A stretch of 18,818 nucleotides of DNA from Clostridiaceae bacterium AF10-41 (GTDB lineage Bacteria; Bacillota; Clostridia; Clostridiales; Clostridiaceae). The position numbers and the translations under genes are program-made. The stretch spans positions 1 through 18,818 of the forward strand of contig JAQCTH010000046.1 of assembly GCA_027686065.1 (NCBI GenBank), in the 5' to 3' direction. Below are positions 1-7,718 of the stretch, in pieces. Numbering within the stretch: the stretch's first letter is position 1; the number at the start of each line of letters is the position of its first letter. The notes under the pieces are model-generated. The model ran no database searches. It was not told the DNA's origin and worked only from the letters and a program-made list of their open reading frames with translations.

Positions 1-44
1 GAACTGTGCGCTGTGAACTATATAAATTGCTTCGCAATTTATAT
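1..44. repeat. Palindromic intergenic repeat at the window edge
   Basis: Bases 20-44 form a perfect hairpin: an 11-bp arm ATATAAATTGC, the loop TTC, and the matching arm. Bases 1-18 (GAACTGTGCGCTGTGAAC) hold imperfect copies of a CTGTG/GAAC word. No T-run follows on either strand, so it is not a convincing intrinsic terminator, although it sits 3 bases past the end of the dehydrogenase remnant. It may be one copy of a dispersed clostridial intergenic repeat. The left side is cut by the window edge. Confidence 0.4.
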
Positions 45-47
45 CAA

Positions 48-201
48 TCATTCTTCATAGATCATCTTTTTAGTCATTCCGCCATCTACAATTATATTAG
101 CACCATTTATAAAATCACTATCTTCTTCACATAAAAGCAAAACTTTTTGCTAAGTGGTATCCTATTCCCTTTGCAGCTACCGTAATTAATGTAACTTTCA
201 T
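48..201 (-). pseudogene. Short-chain dehydrogenase/reductase remnant, internal deletion
   Basis: Reading the minus strand from ATG at 201 gives MKVTLITVAAKGIGYHLAKS, which resembles the start of an SDR enzyme: first beta strand, then the TGxxxGIG dinucleotide-binding loop with its first Gly changed to Val. The frame hits TGA after about 24 codons. In another frame, ending at TGA 48-50, the sequence reads VLLLCEEDSDFINGANIIVD followed by GGMTKKMIYEE, the typical SDR C-terminus (SxxxFINGxxIxVDGG). A normal SDR has about 250 residues. Here the two ends are joined within about 150 bp, so the whole middle, including the catalytic YxxxK, is gone and the joint is out of frame. It is most simply a decayed gene with an internal deletion. 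An assembly error is the alternative. Confidence 0.75.
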
Positions 202-344
202 ATACCAATACACCGCCCTATTAGTTTCATAACTTTATAGTACTAAATCAAAGTATAAGCATATTCATCTAAACCAATACTATTAAATTTAAAGTCAAAA
301 TATATTTAATATAATAAATTTAACTCTCTCTCTACAATATTCTC

Positions 345-1361
345 TTACTTTAAACTCTTTATTCCTTCTTCCAATATCCTTAATTGTAGTAGTGTTTGTT
401 CATCTGTTATAGTTTTATTTTTATTATTTACTATCGCTTCGTATAAATCATCATATACTCTTCCATAATCACCTTTAACGGATTTAACTTTTTCCTCATG
501 AATTATTCCTTCATCATCTATATATGTTAATGTTCCATAATGATTAAAGGAATCTACTCCAAAATCCTTATTAGTTGGCATATAAAACATCTTTAAATGC
601 TCTTCTTGACGATCTTTAGTTTCTTTTACAAAGCATCCCTTTTTCCCATATAAAATAAAGCTAGGTCTTTCTTTTATTCTAAAATAACTAGATTTTACAG
701 ATACTTTTAATTCTCCATAATATAAATCTAAATCAAAATAATCATTCATTCTTCCTGTTCCTAATAATTGTCTAACATCATAATTGATTTTATCAGGCTC
801 ACCAAAATAGCTTATAACTTGATCTAATGTATGACAGGCATGGCCATATAAATATGAATTATATGGTGAAAAACTATGAGTTGATTCTGGTACCTCTGGA
901 CGATAATAATCAAAATGCATTTCAATCTCTAGTAATTCTCCAAGTTTTCCTTCTTCAATTACCTTTTGAACTGTTAAAAAGTCACTATCAAATCTTCTAT
1001 TTTGATATGCTTGAACTATTAGACCTTTTTCCTTTGCTAAATCAAATATTTCTTTTGCTTCATCATAAGTTTTCATAAATGGCTTTTCAACTAAACAATG
1101 TTTATTATGCTCTAATACTAATTTTGCATAATCATAATGACTATCTTGTCTTGTACAAATTACTATTAATTGTATATCCTTATCATTTAATAATTCATCT
1201 AAATCTGATGTATAATTTACTCCATTTATTCTATCCCAAGATTCATTTTTAGGATTTCTTTGATATATTGTCTTTATATTTATATTTTTTCTTTGTAAAA
1301 CAAATGGCAAATGATATCTATTAGTACTTTTCCCATTTCCTATATAACCAATTGTAAGCAT
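345..1361 (-). CDS. Gfo/Idh/MocA-family oxidoreductase, YhhX-like
   Basis: Predicted cytosolic NAD(P)-dependent oxidoreductase of 338 residues acting on an unknown sugar or polyol. The N-terminal Rossmann fold carries GYIGNGKSTNRYHLP (residues 5-19), very close to the start of E. coli YhhX. The family's EKPF motif is at 92-95, and GHACHTLD at 173-180 holds the His and Asp expected in the active site. The C-terminal alpha/beta domain includes HFDYYRP (149-154) and GDYGRVYDDLY, both also YhhX-like. I start it at ATG 1361 because GGAGG lies 6 bases upstream; an in-frame TTG at 1376 falls on the ribosome binding site itself and is rejected. A separate promoter at 1395-1423 suggests independent expression from the upstream phosphatase gene. 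The fold is certain and the substrate is not. Confidence 0.9.
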   Translation of the reverse strand: MLTIGYIGNGKSTNRYHLPFVLQRKNINIKTIYQRNPKNESWDRINGVNYTSDLDELLNDKDIQLIVICTRQDSHYDYAKLVLEHNKHCLVEKPFMKTYDEAKEIFDLAKEKGLIVQAYQNRRFDSDFLTVQKVIEEGKLGELLEIEMHFDYYRPEVPESTHSFSPYNSYLYGHACHTLDQVISYFGEPDKINYDVRQLLGTGRMNDYFDLDLYYGELKVSVKSSYFRIKERPSFILYGKKGCFVKETKDRQEEHLKMFYMPTNKDFGVDSFNHYGTLTYIDDEGIIHEEKVKSVKGDYGRVYDDLYEAIVNNKNKTITDEQTLLQLRILEEGIKSLK

Positions 1362-1394
1362 ATTTTTCCTCCGCAAAATTTATATTTTATCAAA

Positions 1395-1423
1395 ATTATA
1401 CCATATTCATATAATATTGTGGA
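1395..1423 (-). promoter_or_regulatory. SigA-type promoter of the oxidoreductase gene
   Basis: On the minus strand, TCCACA (1418-1423) is followed after 17 bases by a perfect TATAAT (1395-1400). The -10 box is preceded by TGG, so it has the extended TGnTATAAT form. Transcription would start near 1388, leaving a leader of about 27 bases that includes the ribosome binding site. Confidence 0.55.
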
Positions 1424-1466
1424 TCTTGAACATCTCTAGTCTAATAATAAGCTTATCTAATTCTCC

Positions 1467-2255
1467 CTATAAATCATGATAAATTGCTTTCATTTTATTA
1501 AATGTACAAAATTCTTTAAATCCAATATCCTTTAGAATATCTTTAACCTCTTCAATCTTATACCCTAAATCACTTTCTTTATGAGTATCTGAACCAATAG
1601 TAATAACCTTTCCTCCTAGTTCATAATACCATTTTAAAATAGTTCTTGAAGGAGTAATATCTGGCAATCCATATCTAAAGCATGAAGTATTGACTTCAAT
1701 TCCTTTTTCATCTTTAATTACCATTCTTAAAATTTCTTTGATTATATCTTCATTAAATTTATCATCTAATATTCCTTTAGAATCATATCTTTTAATCATA
1801 TCTAAATGTCCTAATACACTATAGTCTTTATAATTAGAAATAACATTTAATATTGCTTTATAGTATTGATTATTATATTCTAATTGATTTTTTCCTTTTT
1901 GAAATTCCCCATTCCAAAATTCTTTATCATCCACTTGATGGTTAGATAAAATAATGAAATCAAAATCATACTTATTAAAATCCCGCTGAAATTCATTAAT
2001 AGTATGCATTTGAACTCCAAATTCACTTCCAAGTTTTATATTAATTCTATCCTTATATTTATCTTTTAAGAAATTATACTCTTTAAGATATTCATCATAA
2101 TTAACCAAATGTGTAAAATCATTAATAAAATAATCCATATGTTCAGTAAAACAAATTTCATCAATCCCCAAATTTATTGCTTGTATTATTATATCTTCCA
2201 TTGGATAAGTTGAATCAATTGAATACTCTGTATGAATATGATAATCAGTAATCAT
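1467..2255 (-). CDS. PHP-family phosphatase, histidinol-phosphatase (HisK/HisJ type)
   Basis: Predicted metal-dependent phosphoesterase of 262 residues, the usual size of monofunctional HisK/HisJ enzymes, which hydrolyse L-histidinol phosphate in histidine synthesis. All PHP metal-site motifs are visible: HIH (6-8), TEHMDYF (E38, H39, D41), GSEFG (E78), SNHQVD (H106), GHLD (H150), EVNTS (187-191) and GSDTH (D223, H225). The start at 2255 has AAGGAGAA upstream. It follows the MFS gene by 30 bases on the same strand, so the two are probably co-transcribed. No other histidine gene is in view, so the family fits well but a role outside histidine synthesis, on another phosphorylated substrate, remains possible. 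Confidence 0.82.
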   Translation of the reverse strand: MITDYHIHTEYSIDSTYPMEDIIIQAINLGIDEICFTEHMDYFINDFTHLVNYDEYLKEYNFLKDKYKDRINIKLGSEFGVQMHTINEFQRDFNKYDFDFIILSNHQVDDKEFWNGEFQKGKNQLEYNNQYYKAILNVISNYKDYSVLGHLDMIKRYDSKGILDDKFNEDIIKEILRMVIKDEKGIEVNTSCFRYGLPDITPSRTILKWYYELGGKVITIGSDTHKESDLGYKIEEVKDILKDIGFKEFCTFNKMKAIYHDL

Positions 2256-2285
2256 AATTCTTTTCTCCTTATATACTTATTTACT

Positions 2286-3467
2286 TTAAATTTTATTTAT
2301 CTTCGAACTACCATTGCATACCTTGCTAACTATTTCTGAAGTCAATAACATTAAAACTACTAAAGTTAATAGAAAGTATGGTAATAAATTAAAGGTAGTA
2401 GCTTTAGCTAAAATTCCAAATAGTGGTGGCATGAAAGTACTTCCTACATATGCTGTTGCCATTTGAATTCCCATTATACCTTGTGATATTTCTTTTCCAA
2501 ATCTATTAGGTGTTTCATGAAGCATCGCTGGATAAATTGGAGCACATCCAAGCCCTATTAATATTAACCCTGCCAATTGAAAATAGCTAGAAAATGGTAT
2601 AACCAATAAAACAACTCCGCAAATACAAATAACTTGTCCTATTCTGATCATTTTCTTATTATTAAAATACATTGCTAAAAATCCTGACAAAAATCTACCT
2701 ATTGTAATTCCTAGGTAAAAAAATGATACCCATTTAGCTGCTTTTTCTGTAGAAATTCCTTTACTTACAACTAAATATGAACTTGCCCATAATCCTGTAG
2801 TTAGTTCTGCAGCACAGTAACAAAAAAATGATAATAAAGCTGGTTTTGCACCTGGAATTTTAAGTAATGTCCCAAGCTTTGTATCTTTTTTAGAATCTTC
2901 ATCTTTATTTGTATTAAACTCAAACTTTTCCCATAATGGCAAAGAAAAAATAAGACATATAACTAAAGCTACTTGAATAATTCCAATTGTAGCATATCCA
3001 CTTCTCCAACCATTATCTTTCAAAAGATATATTGACATTATAAGTGGACCTGCTGTAGCACCTATTCCCCAGAAACAATGTAGCCAGTTCATATGTTTTG
3101 CTTCATAATGAAGAGCTACAAAGTTGTTTAATGCAGAGTCTACTGCTCCTGCTCCTAACCCCATGGGAATTCCAAGTAAGCATATCCATAGGAAGCTTGG
3201 TGATGAATATATTCCAAGCAATGCAGCTGCAGTTAAAGCCACACTAAATGTAGTTACTTTTCCTGTTCCAAATCTTTTTATTAATTTAGCACTAAAAAAA
3301 CTTGATATAATTGTTCCTGCTGAAACAATCATTGTAGCTATCCCTGCTGAAGATATAGACACATTTAAATCTTGATAAATTCTTGGCCATGCAGATCCTA
3401 AAATAGCATCTGGTAATCCGAGACTTATAAAAGCAATATAAATAATGATTAATAATAAAGTCAACAT
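2286..3467 (-). CDS. Major facilitator superfamily transporter
   Basis: Integral membrane protein of 393 residues, the size of a 12-helix MFS carrier. It opens with a hydrophobic helix ending FISLGLPDAILGSAWP. The loop after the second helix, AKLIKRFGTGKVTT (about 60-73), is a degenerate form of the MFS loop motif. GIGATAGPL near residue 135 resembles the proline/glycine-rich helix-5 motif. A charged central loop (about 182-198, KFEFNTNKDEDSKKDTK) separates the two six-helix halves. The N-terminus recalls fucose-permease-like and other sugar MFS carriers, but I cannot assign a substrate. The start at 3467 is preceded by GGGGAGAAG. It heads a probable two-gene unit with the PHP phosphatase. 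Confidence 0.88.
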   Translation of the reverse strand: MLTLLLIIIYIAFISLGLPDAILGSAWPRIYQDLNVSISSAGIATMIVSAGTIISSFFSAKLIKRFGTGKVTTFSVALTAAALLGIYSSPSFLWICLLGIPMGLGAGAVDSALNNFVALHYEAKHMNWLHCFWGIGATAGPLIMSIYLLKDNGWRSGYATIGIIQVALVICLIFSLPLWEKFEFNTNKDEDSKKDTKLGTLLKIPGAKPALLSFFCYCAAELTTGLWASSYLVVSKGISTEKAAKWVSFFYLGITIGRFLSGFLAMYFNNKKMIRIGQVICICGVVLLVIPFSSYFQLAGLILIGLGCAPIYPAMLHETPNRFGKEISQGIMGIQMATAYVGSTFMPPLFGILAKATTFNLLPYFLLTLVVLMLLTSEIVSKVCNGSSKINKI

Positions 3468-3608
3468 ATTTTCTTCTCCCCTTTACGTAATAATTTTAAT
3501 AGTTTTTAAATTTTAAAAATTCTTTGTTGCTAAAATACATCTTATTACTGCTAGTGTTCTTACTATTCAATCAGATAAATCTTCTGTATCATTTATTTAT
3601 TCTTTATA

Positions 3609-3637
3609 ATTTTAATATATTCCTTTATTAAGTGTAA
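3609..3637 (-). promoter_or_regulatory. Candidate promoter of the MFS-phosphatase unit
   Basis: Minus-strand TTACAC (3632-3637), a 17-base spacer and TAAAAT (3609-3614) form a reasonable SigA promoter just downstream of the operon terminator at 3650-3684. It would give a leader of about 135 bases before the MFS start. I recognise no riboswitch or attenuator in that AT-rich leader. Confidence 0.4.
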
Positions 3638-3649
3638 CTATAATAGAAT

Positions 3650-3684
3650 AAAAAACTGCTATATTTTTAATATAACAGTTTTTT
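3650..3684 (-). terminator. Intrinsic terminator closing the PTS-peptidase operon
   Basis: An inverted repeat pairs AAAAAACTG with CAGTTTTTT, then after one mismatch TATATT with AATATA, around a 3-base loop. The A-run on one side and T-run on the other make it a plausible bidirectional terminator. It lies 24 bases past the stop codon of the MalY-type gene. Confidence 0.75.
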
Positions 3685-3708
3685 CTAAATATTTATTTAT
3701 ATCTTTTC

Positions 3709-4893
3709 TTATAATTTATTCAAGCTATAAAGATAATCAAAACTCTTTTTGAATCTTTCCATTCCAATTTTAAGCTTAGATAGTGTACATCCACAATTTA
3801 AACGAAGGTATTTTTCACTTCCATAAACTTCACCCTTCATTATTCCAACTCCACCAACATTTACTAAAGCCTCTTGAATTTCATCACTGGAAAAAGGAAC
3901 TTTTCTGCAATCTATCCATGCTAAATATGTGCCTTCTGGTTTTGTAAAAACTATATCTTTAAAGTTTTCTTCTATGAAATTTTTAACATATTCCATATTC
4001 TTATCTACATATTCAATAAGATCATTTACATAATAATCACATTCATTATATGAAAGCATTGTAGCATACATTCCGAGAATGCTTACTGAATTCAGGAAGT
4101 CTTTACTTCTTGTCTGTTTGAGAAATTGTCCATATATTTTTTTATCTGGAATTATCGCGTAAGATCCAATTAAACCTGGGTAATTAAATGTTTTGCTTCC
4201 TGATGATACTAAATATACATCATTATATTCATTTAAATATGAAATAATAGGTGTATGTTTATTTCCCTTAAAAACTATATCACTATGAATTTCATCACTA
4301 ATTATCTTTACATTATATTTCTTACAAAGATTTATTATAATGCTTAATTCATTTTCTTTCCACACTCTTCCTGTTGGATTATGAGGTGAACATAATAATA
4401 AAACCTTGCAAGTTTTAATTTTATTTTCAAATTCATCTATACTAAAATCAAAGTGGCCTTTATTGTTATATAATTGAATTTTTACTAATGTCCTTTTATT
4501 TTCTTCAATGACATTAAAAAATGCATCATACATAGGATTAAATGTTGCTATTTTTTCTCCTTCTTTGCATAACATCCTAATTAAGACTGCTACTGAATAC
4601 ATAACTGAAGGGCTGTATAATATCCAATCTAGATTTACATCACAATTAAATTTTTTTATATAATGATTGGCTATAGCTCCCTTAAAGTCATCATGATTCC
4701 ACCTGGAATATCCATAAATCTGATGTTCTAACACTTTATTTAATTTTTGGTACACTGGTAATGGCACCTTAAAATCAGTATCTGATATAGAAAAAGGAAT
4801 TAAATCCTTTTTATTAAATCGATCTTGAATATAGTCCCATTGAGTACAATATGTATTTAGACGATTATTTTCTTCATCAAAATTATGCTTCAT
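3709..4893 (-). CDS. MalY/PatB-family PLP enzyme (cysteine-S-conjugate beta-lyase/aminotransferase)
   Basis: Fold-type I PLP enzyme of 394 residues, the normal MalY/PatB length. Visible landmarks are ISDTDFKVP (36-44, cf. the family's MWVADMDF region), YGYSRW (60-65), SPHNPTGR (169-176), SDEIHSD (199-205), SGSKTFNYPGL with the Schiff-base lysine K234, and a C-terminal YLRLNCG (conserved Arg binding the substrate carboxylate). Characterised relatives cleave the C-S bond of cystathionine or other cysteine conjugates to pyruvate, ammonia and a thiol; E. coli MalY also modulates MalT. Its ribosome binding site, TTGGAGG, lies inside the last codons of the peptidase gene before it and only one base separates stop and start, so translation is probably coupled. 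It is the last gene of the operon. Transaminase activity cannot be excluded. Confidence 0.88.
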   Translation of the reverse strand: MKHNFDEENNRLNTYCTQWDYIQDRFNKKDLIPFSISDTDFKVPLPVYQKLNKVLEHQIYGYSRWNHDDFKGAIANHYIKKFNCDVNLDWILYSPSVMYSVAVLIRMLCKEGEKIATFNPMYDAFFNVIEENKRTLVKIQLYNNKGHFDFSIDEFENKIKTCKVLLLCSPHNPTGRVWKENELSIIINLCKKYNVKIISDEIHSDIVFKGNKHTPIISYLNEYNDVYLVSSGSKTFNYPGLIGSYAIIPDKKIYGQFLKQTRSKDFLNSVSILGMYATMLSYNECDYYVNDLIEYVDKNMEYVKNFIEENFKDIVFTKPEGTYLAWIDCRKVPFSSDEIQEALVNVGGVGIMKGEVYGSEKYLRLNCGCTLSKLKIGMERFKKSFDYLYSLNKL

Positions 4894-4894
4894 A

Positions 4895-5980
4895 TTATTC
4901 CTCCAAAATTATCATTTCTTTAGTTGTATTATTAAGTGGAACTCCTATCCCATCTTTAATTAAAACATCATCTTCTATACGTACTCCCCCTAAACCAGGT
5001 ATATATATTCCTGGTTCACAAGACATTATCATATTATCTTTTAATATAACATTAGAACTTTGATTTAAATATGGTTGCTCTGCTCCATCCCCAATTCCTA
5101 TTCCATGGCCAAGTCCATGATTATAATATTCACTATACCCAGCATTAATAATTATATCTCTTGCTACCTTATCTACATCTCTAGCTACAGCACCTGTTTT
5201 AATTGCATCTACTCCAGCCTTTTGAGCTCTCTTAACAGTTTCATATATGTTTTTTATTTCCTCACTTGGTTCACCTATAAATATCATTCTAGTCATATCA
5301 GATTGATAGTTCTCATACTCTATTCCAAAGTCTATCATTATTGGTTCATTAGAATTTATTTTTCTATCTGTAGGTCTTCCATGAGGAAGTGCAGTTCTAG
5401 GTCCTGATGTAACAATTGTATCAAAAGACATTTTATTAGCACCTGAAATTAATGAGTAATATTGTATCCATGCATTGATTTCTCTTTCACTAACTCCAAC
5501 CTTAATATGCTTTAAAACTTTAGAAAATATATCATCTGTAATTTTACAAGCCTTTTTTATTACATCTATTTCATATTTATCTTTTAAAATTCTTACCTCA
5601 TTAAGTTCTTCTTCAATAAGAAATACACTAAAGTTATAGTTCTTAAGTTTTTCATAATCAGTTATCGAATATGCACTAGCTTCCATCCCTAAAACCTTAT
5701 AATTATTTTCATTCATAATATCATTTATAATATCAAAATGTGACTTTTGAGATTTTGCTGGTGTGTTTTCTATTATTTCAAAATCACTTTCTTTTTCTTT
5801 TACTTCCTCTACATATCTTCCATCCAATATAGCATATGATTTATCTTTTGTTATAAAAAGATGTATCCCACTCCCAGTCACAGTATCTAAATACTTCTTA
5901 ATTGTTTTGGATTTTATTAAAGCTGCATCAATATTTAGTATATTAAGAAGCTCTTTTATTTTATTAATATGTTTAGCCAT
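4895..5980 (-). CDS. M24-family metallopeptidase, Xaa-Pro aminopeptidase-like (YpdF/PepQ type)
   Basis: Cytosolic dinuclear-metal aminopeptidase of 361 residues. Residues 1-130 form the creatinase-type N-terminal domain and about 135-355 the pita-bread catalytic domain. All five metal ligands are present: D217 (IDFG), D228 (SDMTR), H292 (GLGHGIG), E322 (CEPGIY) and E336 (RIEDD); H200 in LPHGRP fits the substrate-site His. Such enzymes remove an N-terminal residue, often before proline. E. coli YpdF is a same-sized relative that sits with an M42 peptidase (YpdE) beside PTS genes, as here. The start at 5980 has GAGGAG upstream. A GC-rich hairpin lies in the 59-base gap after the IIC gene, so expression relative to the PTS genes may be adjusted there. 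Confidence 0.88.
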   Translation of the reverse strand: MAKHINKIKELLNILNIDAALIKSKTIKKYLDTVTGSGIHLFITKDKSYAILDGRYVEEVKEKESDFEIIENTPAKSQKSHFDIINDIMNENNYKVLGMEASAYSITDYEKLKNYNFSVFLIEEELNEVRILKDKYEIDVIKKACKITDDIFSKVLKHIKVGVSEREINAWIQYYSLISGANKMSFDTIVTSGPRTALPHGRPTDRKINSNEPIMIDFGIEYENYQSDMTRMIFIGEPSEEIKNIYETVKRAQKAGVDAIKTGAVARDVDKVARDIIINAGYSEYYNHGLGHGIGIGDGAEQPYLNQSSNVILKDNMIMSCEPGIYIPGLGGVRIEDDVLIKDGIGVPLNNTTKEMIILEE

Positions 5981-6003
5981 AATATTCTCCTCTAATCCTA
6001 AAG

Positions 6004-6024
6004 GGCTGTCTCATAGACAGCCCA
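6004..6024 (-). other. GC-rich mRNA hairpin between IIC and M24 peptidase genes
   Basis: GGGCTGTC and GACAGCCC form a perfect 8-bp stem with a 5-base loop. On the minus strand only TTT and then AGGATT follow, too few Ts for a strong intrinsic terminator. It could act as a leaky terminator, an mRNA processing or stability element, or a small dispersed repeat. Confidence 0.55.
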
Positions 6025-6039
6025 ATTAAGAATTTATAA

Positions 6040-7350
6040 TTAAAAATCTAAGTCATCTAAAAGTGCTTGATCTTCTTCTGATATTTTTGATTCTTCTACT
6101 GAACCTTTTACAGTTTCTTGCTTTTCATATAACTTGAAGAATGGATACCATATTAATACTGATCCTATCATTTGTAATGCATTTACAACTATTGTTACCC
6201 AGTCTCCATTAACTAAAAAGCCTTCTAAAAATACTCCAACATATGGAGGGTTAAAAAATGGTTTTGCTAAAATTCCAGCCCACATTAAAAATGCTGGGAA
6301 TGTTCCTAAAATAGTACCACCTATAACATATGGTAAGAAAAATGTTGGATTAAGTACTATTGGAGCTCCAAATAATATAGGTTCATTTATACCAAATAAA
6401 GCTGGTATTATAGATACTTGTCCTACACGTTTATATGCCTTGTTTTTTGATAATAAGAACCAAAATACTAAACCAAAAGTAACTCCTGTACCTGTGAAGT
6501 TTGCGAAAGCACTAGTCATACCTCCTGTATAAAAGTGAGGCAATGCTTGTCCACTAGCCATAGCTTCAATATTTTCTGCTAAAAATTGAGCTGCTATTGG
6601 TGCTGTAATTGGTGATAATACTGATGGATGTATTCCGAAAAAGAATAATAAACAACTAAGAAAAGTAATGAATACGAATACAAATGGATTGTCTAATGAT
6701 CCAACTAATGGCGCTAAGAATCTTGTTAAAACTTCTGGAGGTAATACATCAAAAATTGCTAAACTAGTAAATCTGATTGCTGCAAAAACTCCAACTATAA
6801 TTACTGTTGTTGGTATTAATTCAAAAGATCTTGAAACAAAATCCGGTACATTTTCTGGCATACGTATTGTGAAGTTTTTCTTCTTACACCAATGATATAA
6901 TTGAACTGCTATAATACCTGAAATCATTGCCATAAATAACCCTTTAGTTCCTAGATACTTTATACTCATACCTCCATCTTCAGTGAAAGTAAATGTAAGT
7001 AAAAGAAATCCAACGGCACCCAAAACCATACATCCTGGAACGTATAATTTATAATGCTCACCTAAGAAATAAGTAATACATAAACAGACATATAGGCCCA
7101 TCATACCTATTGTAAGATAAAATGGTAAGTAGAAATTATCCATATTATTCATTATGAATTTACCTATACCTGTTTCTACACCAATCATATTAGCAATTGC
7201 TTCTGGAATCAAACATAAGCTACCTATAATTAATATCGGCGTCATTGCTACCATCGATTTTTTAATTGCATTTAGATGTGGTTGCTTATCCATCTTCCTT
7301 GCTATTGGAGTTAGATATTTGTTCATAAATGCTTCAAATGCTTTAAACAT
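6040..7350 (-). CDS. PTS system lactose/cellobiose-family EIIC permease
   Basis: Membrane permease of 436 residues, normal for the Lac-family IIC (CelB/LacE) domain. It carries many hydrophobic helices. FGIHPSVLSPI near residue 240 and FGINEPILFGAPIVLNP near 320 are the hallmark substrate-site motifs of this family. TGGMTSAFANFTGTG lies between them. It should move the sugar across the membrane while the partner IIB phosphorylates it. The start at 7350 follows AAAAGGGGAGAAAATT. The C-terminal tail (from about 408) is short, acidic and hydrophilic, and no IIB is fused; IIB and IIA are the next genes upstream. The family takes beta-glucosides, chitobiose, lactose and relatives. The true substrate here is unknown because no glycosidase accompanies it. 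Confidence 0.93.
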   Translation of the reverse strand: MFKAFEAFMNKYLTPIARKMDKQPHLNAIKKSMVAMTPILIIGSLCLIPEAIANMIGVETGIGKFIMNNMDNFYLPFYLTIGMMGLYVCLCITYFLGEHYKLYVPGCMVLGAVGFLLLTFTFTEDGGMSIKYLGTKGLFMAMISGIIAVQLYHWCKKKNFTIRMPENVPDFVSRSFELIPTTVIIVGVFAAIRFTSLAIFDVLPPEVLTRFLAPLVGSLDNPFVFVFITFLSCLLFFFGIHPSVLSPITAPIAAQFLAENIEAMASGQALPHFYTGGMTSAFANFTGTGVTFGLVFWFLLSKNKAYKRVGQVSIIPALFGINEPILFGAPIVLNPTFFLPYVIGGTILGTFPAFLMWAGILAKPFFNPPYVGVFLEGFLVNGDWVTIVVNALQMIGSVLIWYPFFKLYEKQETVKGSVEESKISEEDQALLDDLDF

Positions 7351-7379
7351 AATTTTCTCCCCTTTTATTATTTATTAAA

Positions 7380-7718
7380 TTATTGTTTATTATCCAGTTG
7401 AGCTTTTCTATAAGCAAGTAAGGCCATCTTAAATGCTGTTGCTCCATCCATTTTACCGTAAGTATCTTGGTCTATAACTGTGTACGGAATTTTTTTTGGA
7501 TCAATAATTCTTTTGATATAATCTAGTTTGTGTGCGATTTGTGGTCCAACCACAACTACATCACAATTATCTGCCTCATGTTCTAACAAATCTACTGGAA
7601 TTGCTACAAACTCAAAATCCTCCTCATTTAACTTTTTACTTGCCCTTACTGTTTTTTTCATACTGTCCATTAACATTGTAGTTGAAAAACCACCTGCACA
7701 ACATAATACTATTCTCAT
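7380..7718 (-). CDS. PTS system lactose/cellobiose-family EIIB component
   Basis: Cytosolic phosphocarrier of 112 residues that accepts phosphate from IIA on a cysteine and passes it to the sugar. The N-terminal strand and P-loop read MRIVLCCAGGFSTTML; by alignment with the usual CxxGxST motif the active residue is C7, with an extra Cys at 6. VVVGPQIAHKL (55-65) and the YGKMDG segment near the end are typical of CelA-like IIB proteins. Its ATG overlaps the stop of the IIA gene by four bases (ATGA), which indicates translational coupling and equal production of the two proteins. Confidence 0.92.
   Translation of the reverse strand: MRIVLCCAGGFSTTMLMDSMKKTVRASKKLNEEDFEFVAIPVDLLEHEADNCDVVVVGPQIAHKLDYIKRIIDPKKIPYTVIDQDTYGKMDGATAFKMALLAYRKAQLDNKQ

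Noticed and set aside
1362..1376. Upstream TTG start for the Gfo/Idh oxidoreductase (five extra residues)
   Set aside because: The extra codons are the GGAGG ribosome site itself; ATG at 1361 is correctly spaced.
3468..3608. Riboswitch or T-box in the long leader of the MFS transporter
   Set aside because: No T-box sequence, recognisable aptamer core or terminator/antiterminator pair could be found in this AT-rich leader.
5075..5407. 110-codon open frame on the plus strand
   Set aside because: It lies wholly antisense to the M24 peptidase, whose five metal ligands are intact. Codon content is Ser/Tyr/Ile-rich, as expected of a shadow frame, and it has no ribosome site.
6134..7378. Three plus-strand open frames opposite the PTS IIC gene
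   Set aside because: They are antisense shadows of a gene with clear family motifs, with Asn/Thr/Pro-rich low-complexity translations.
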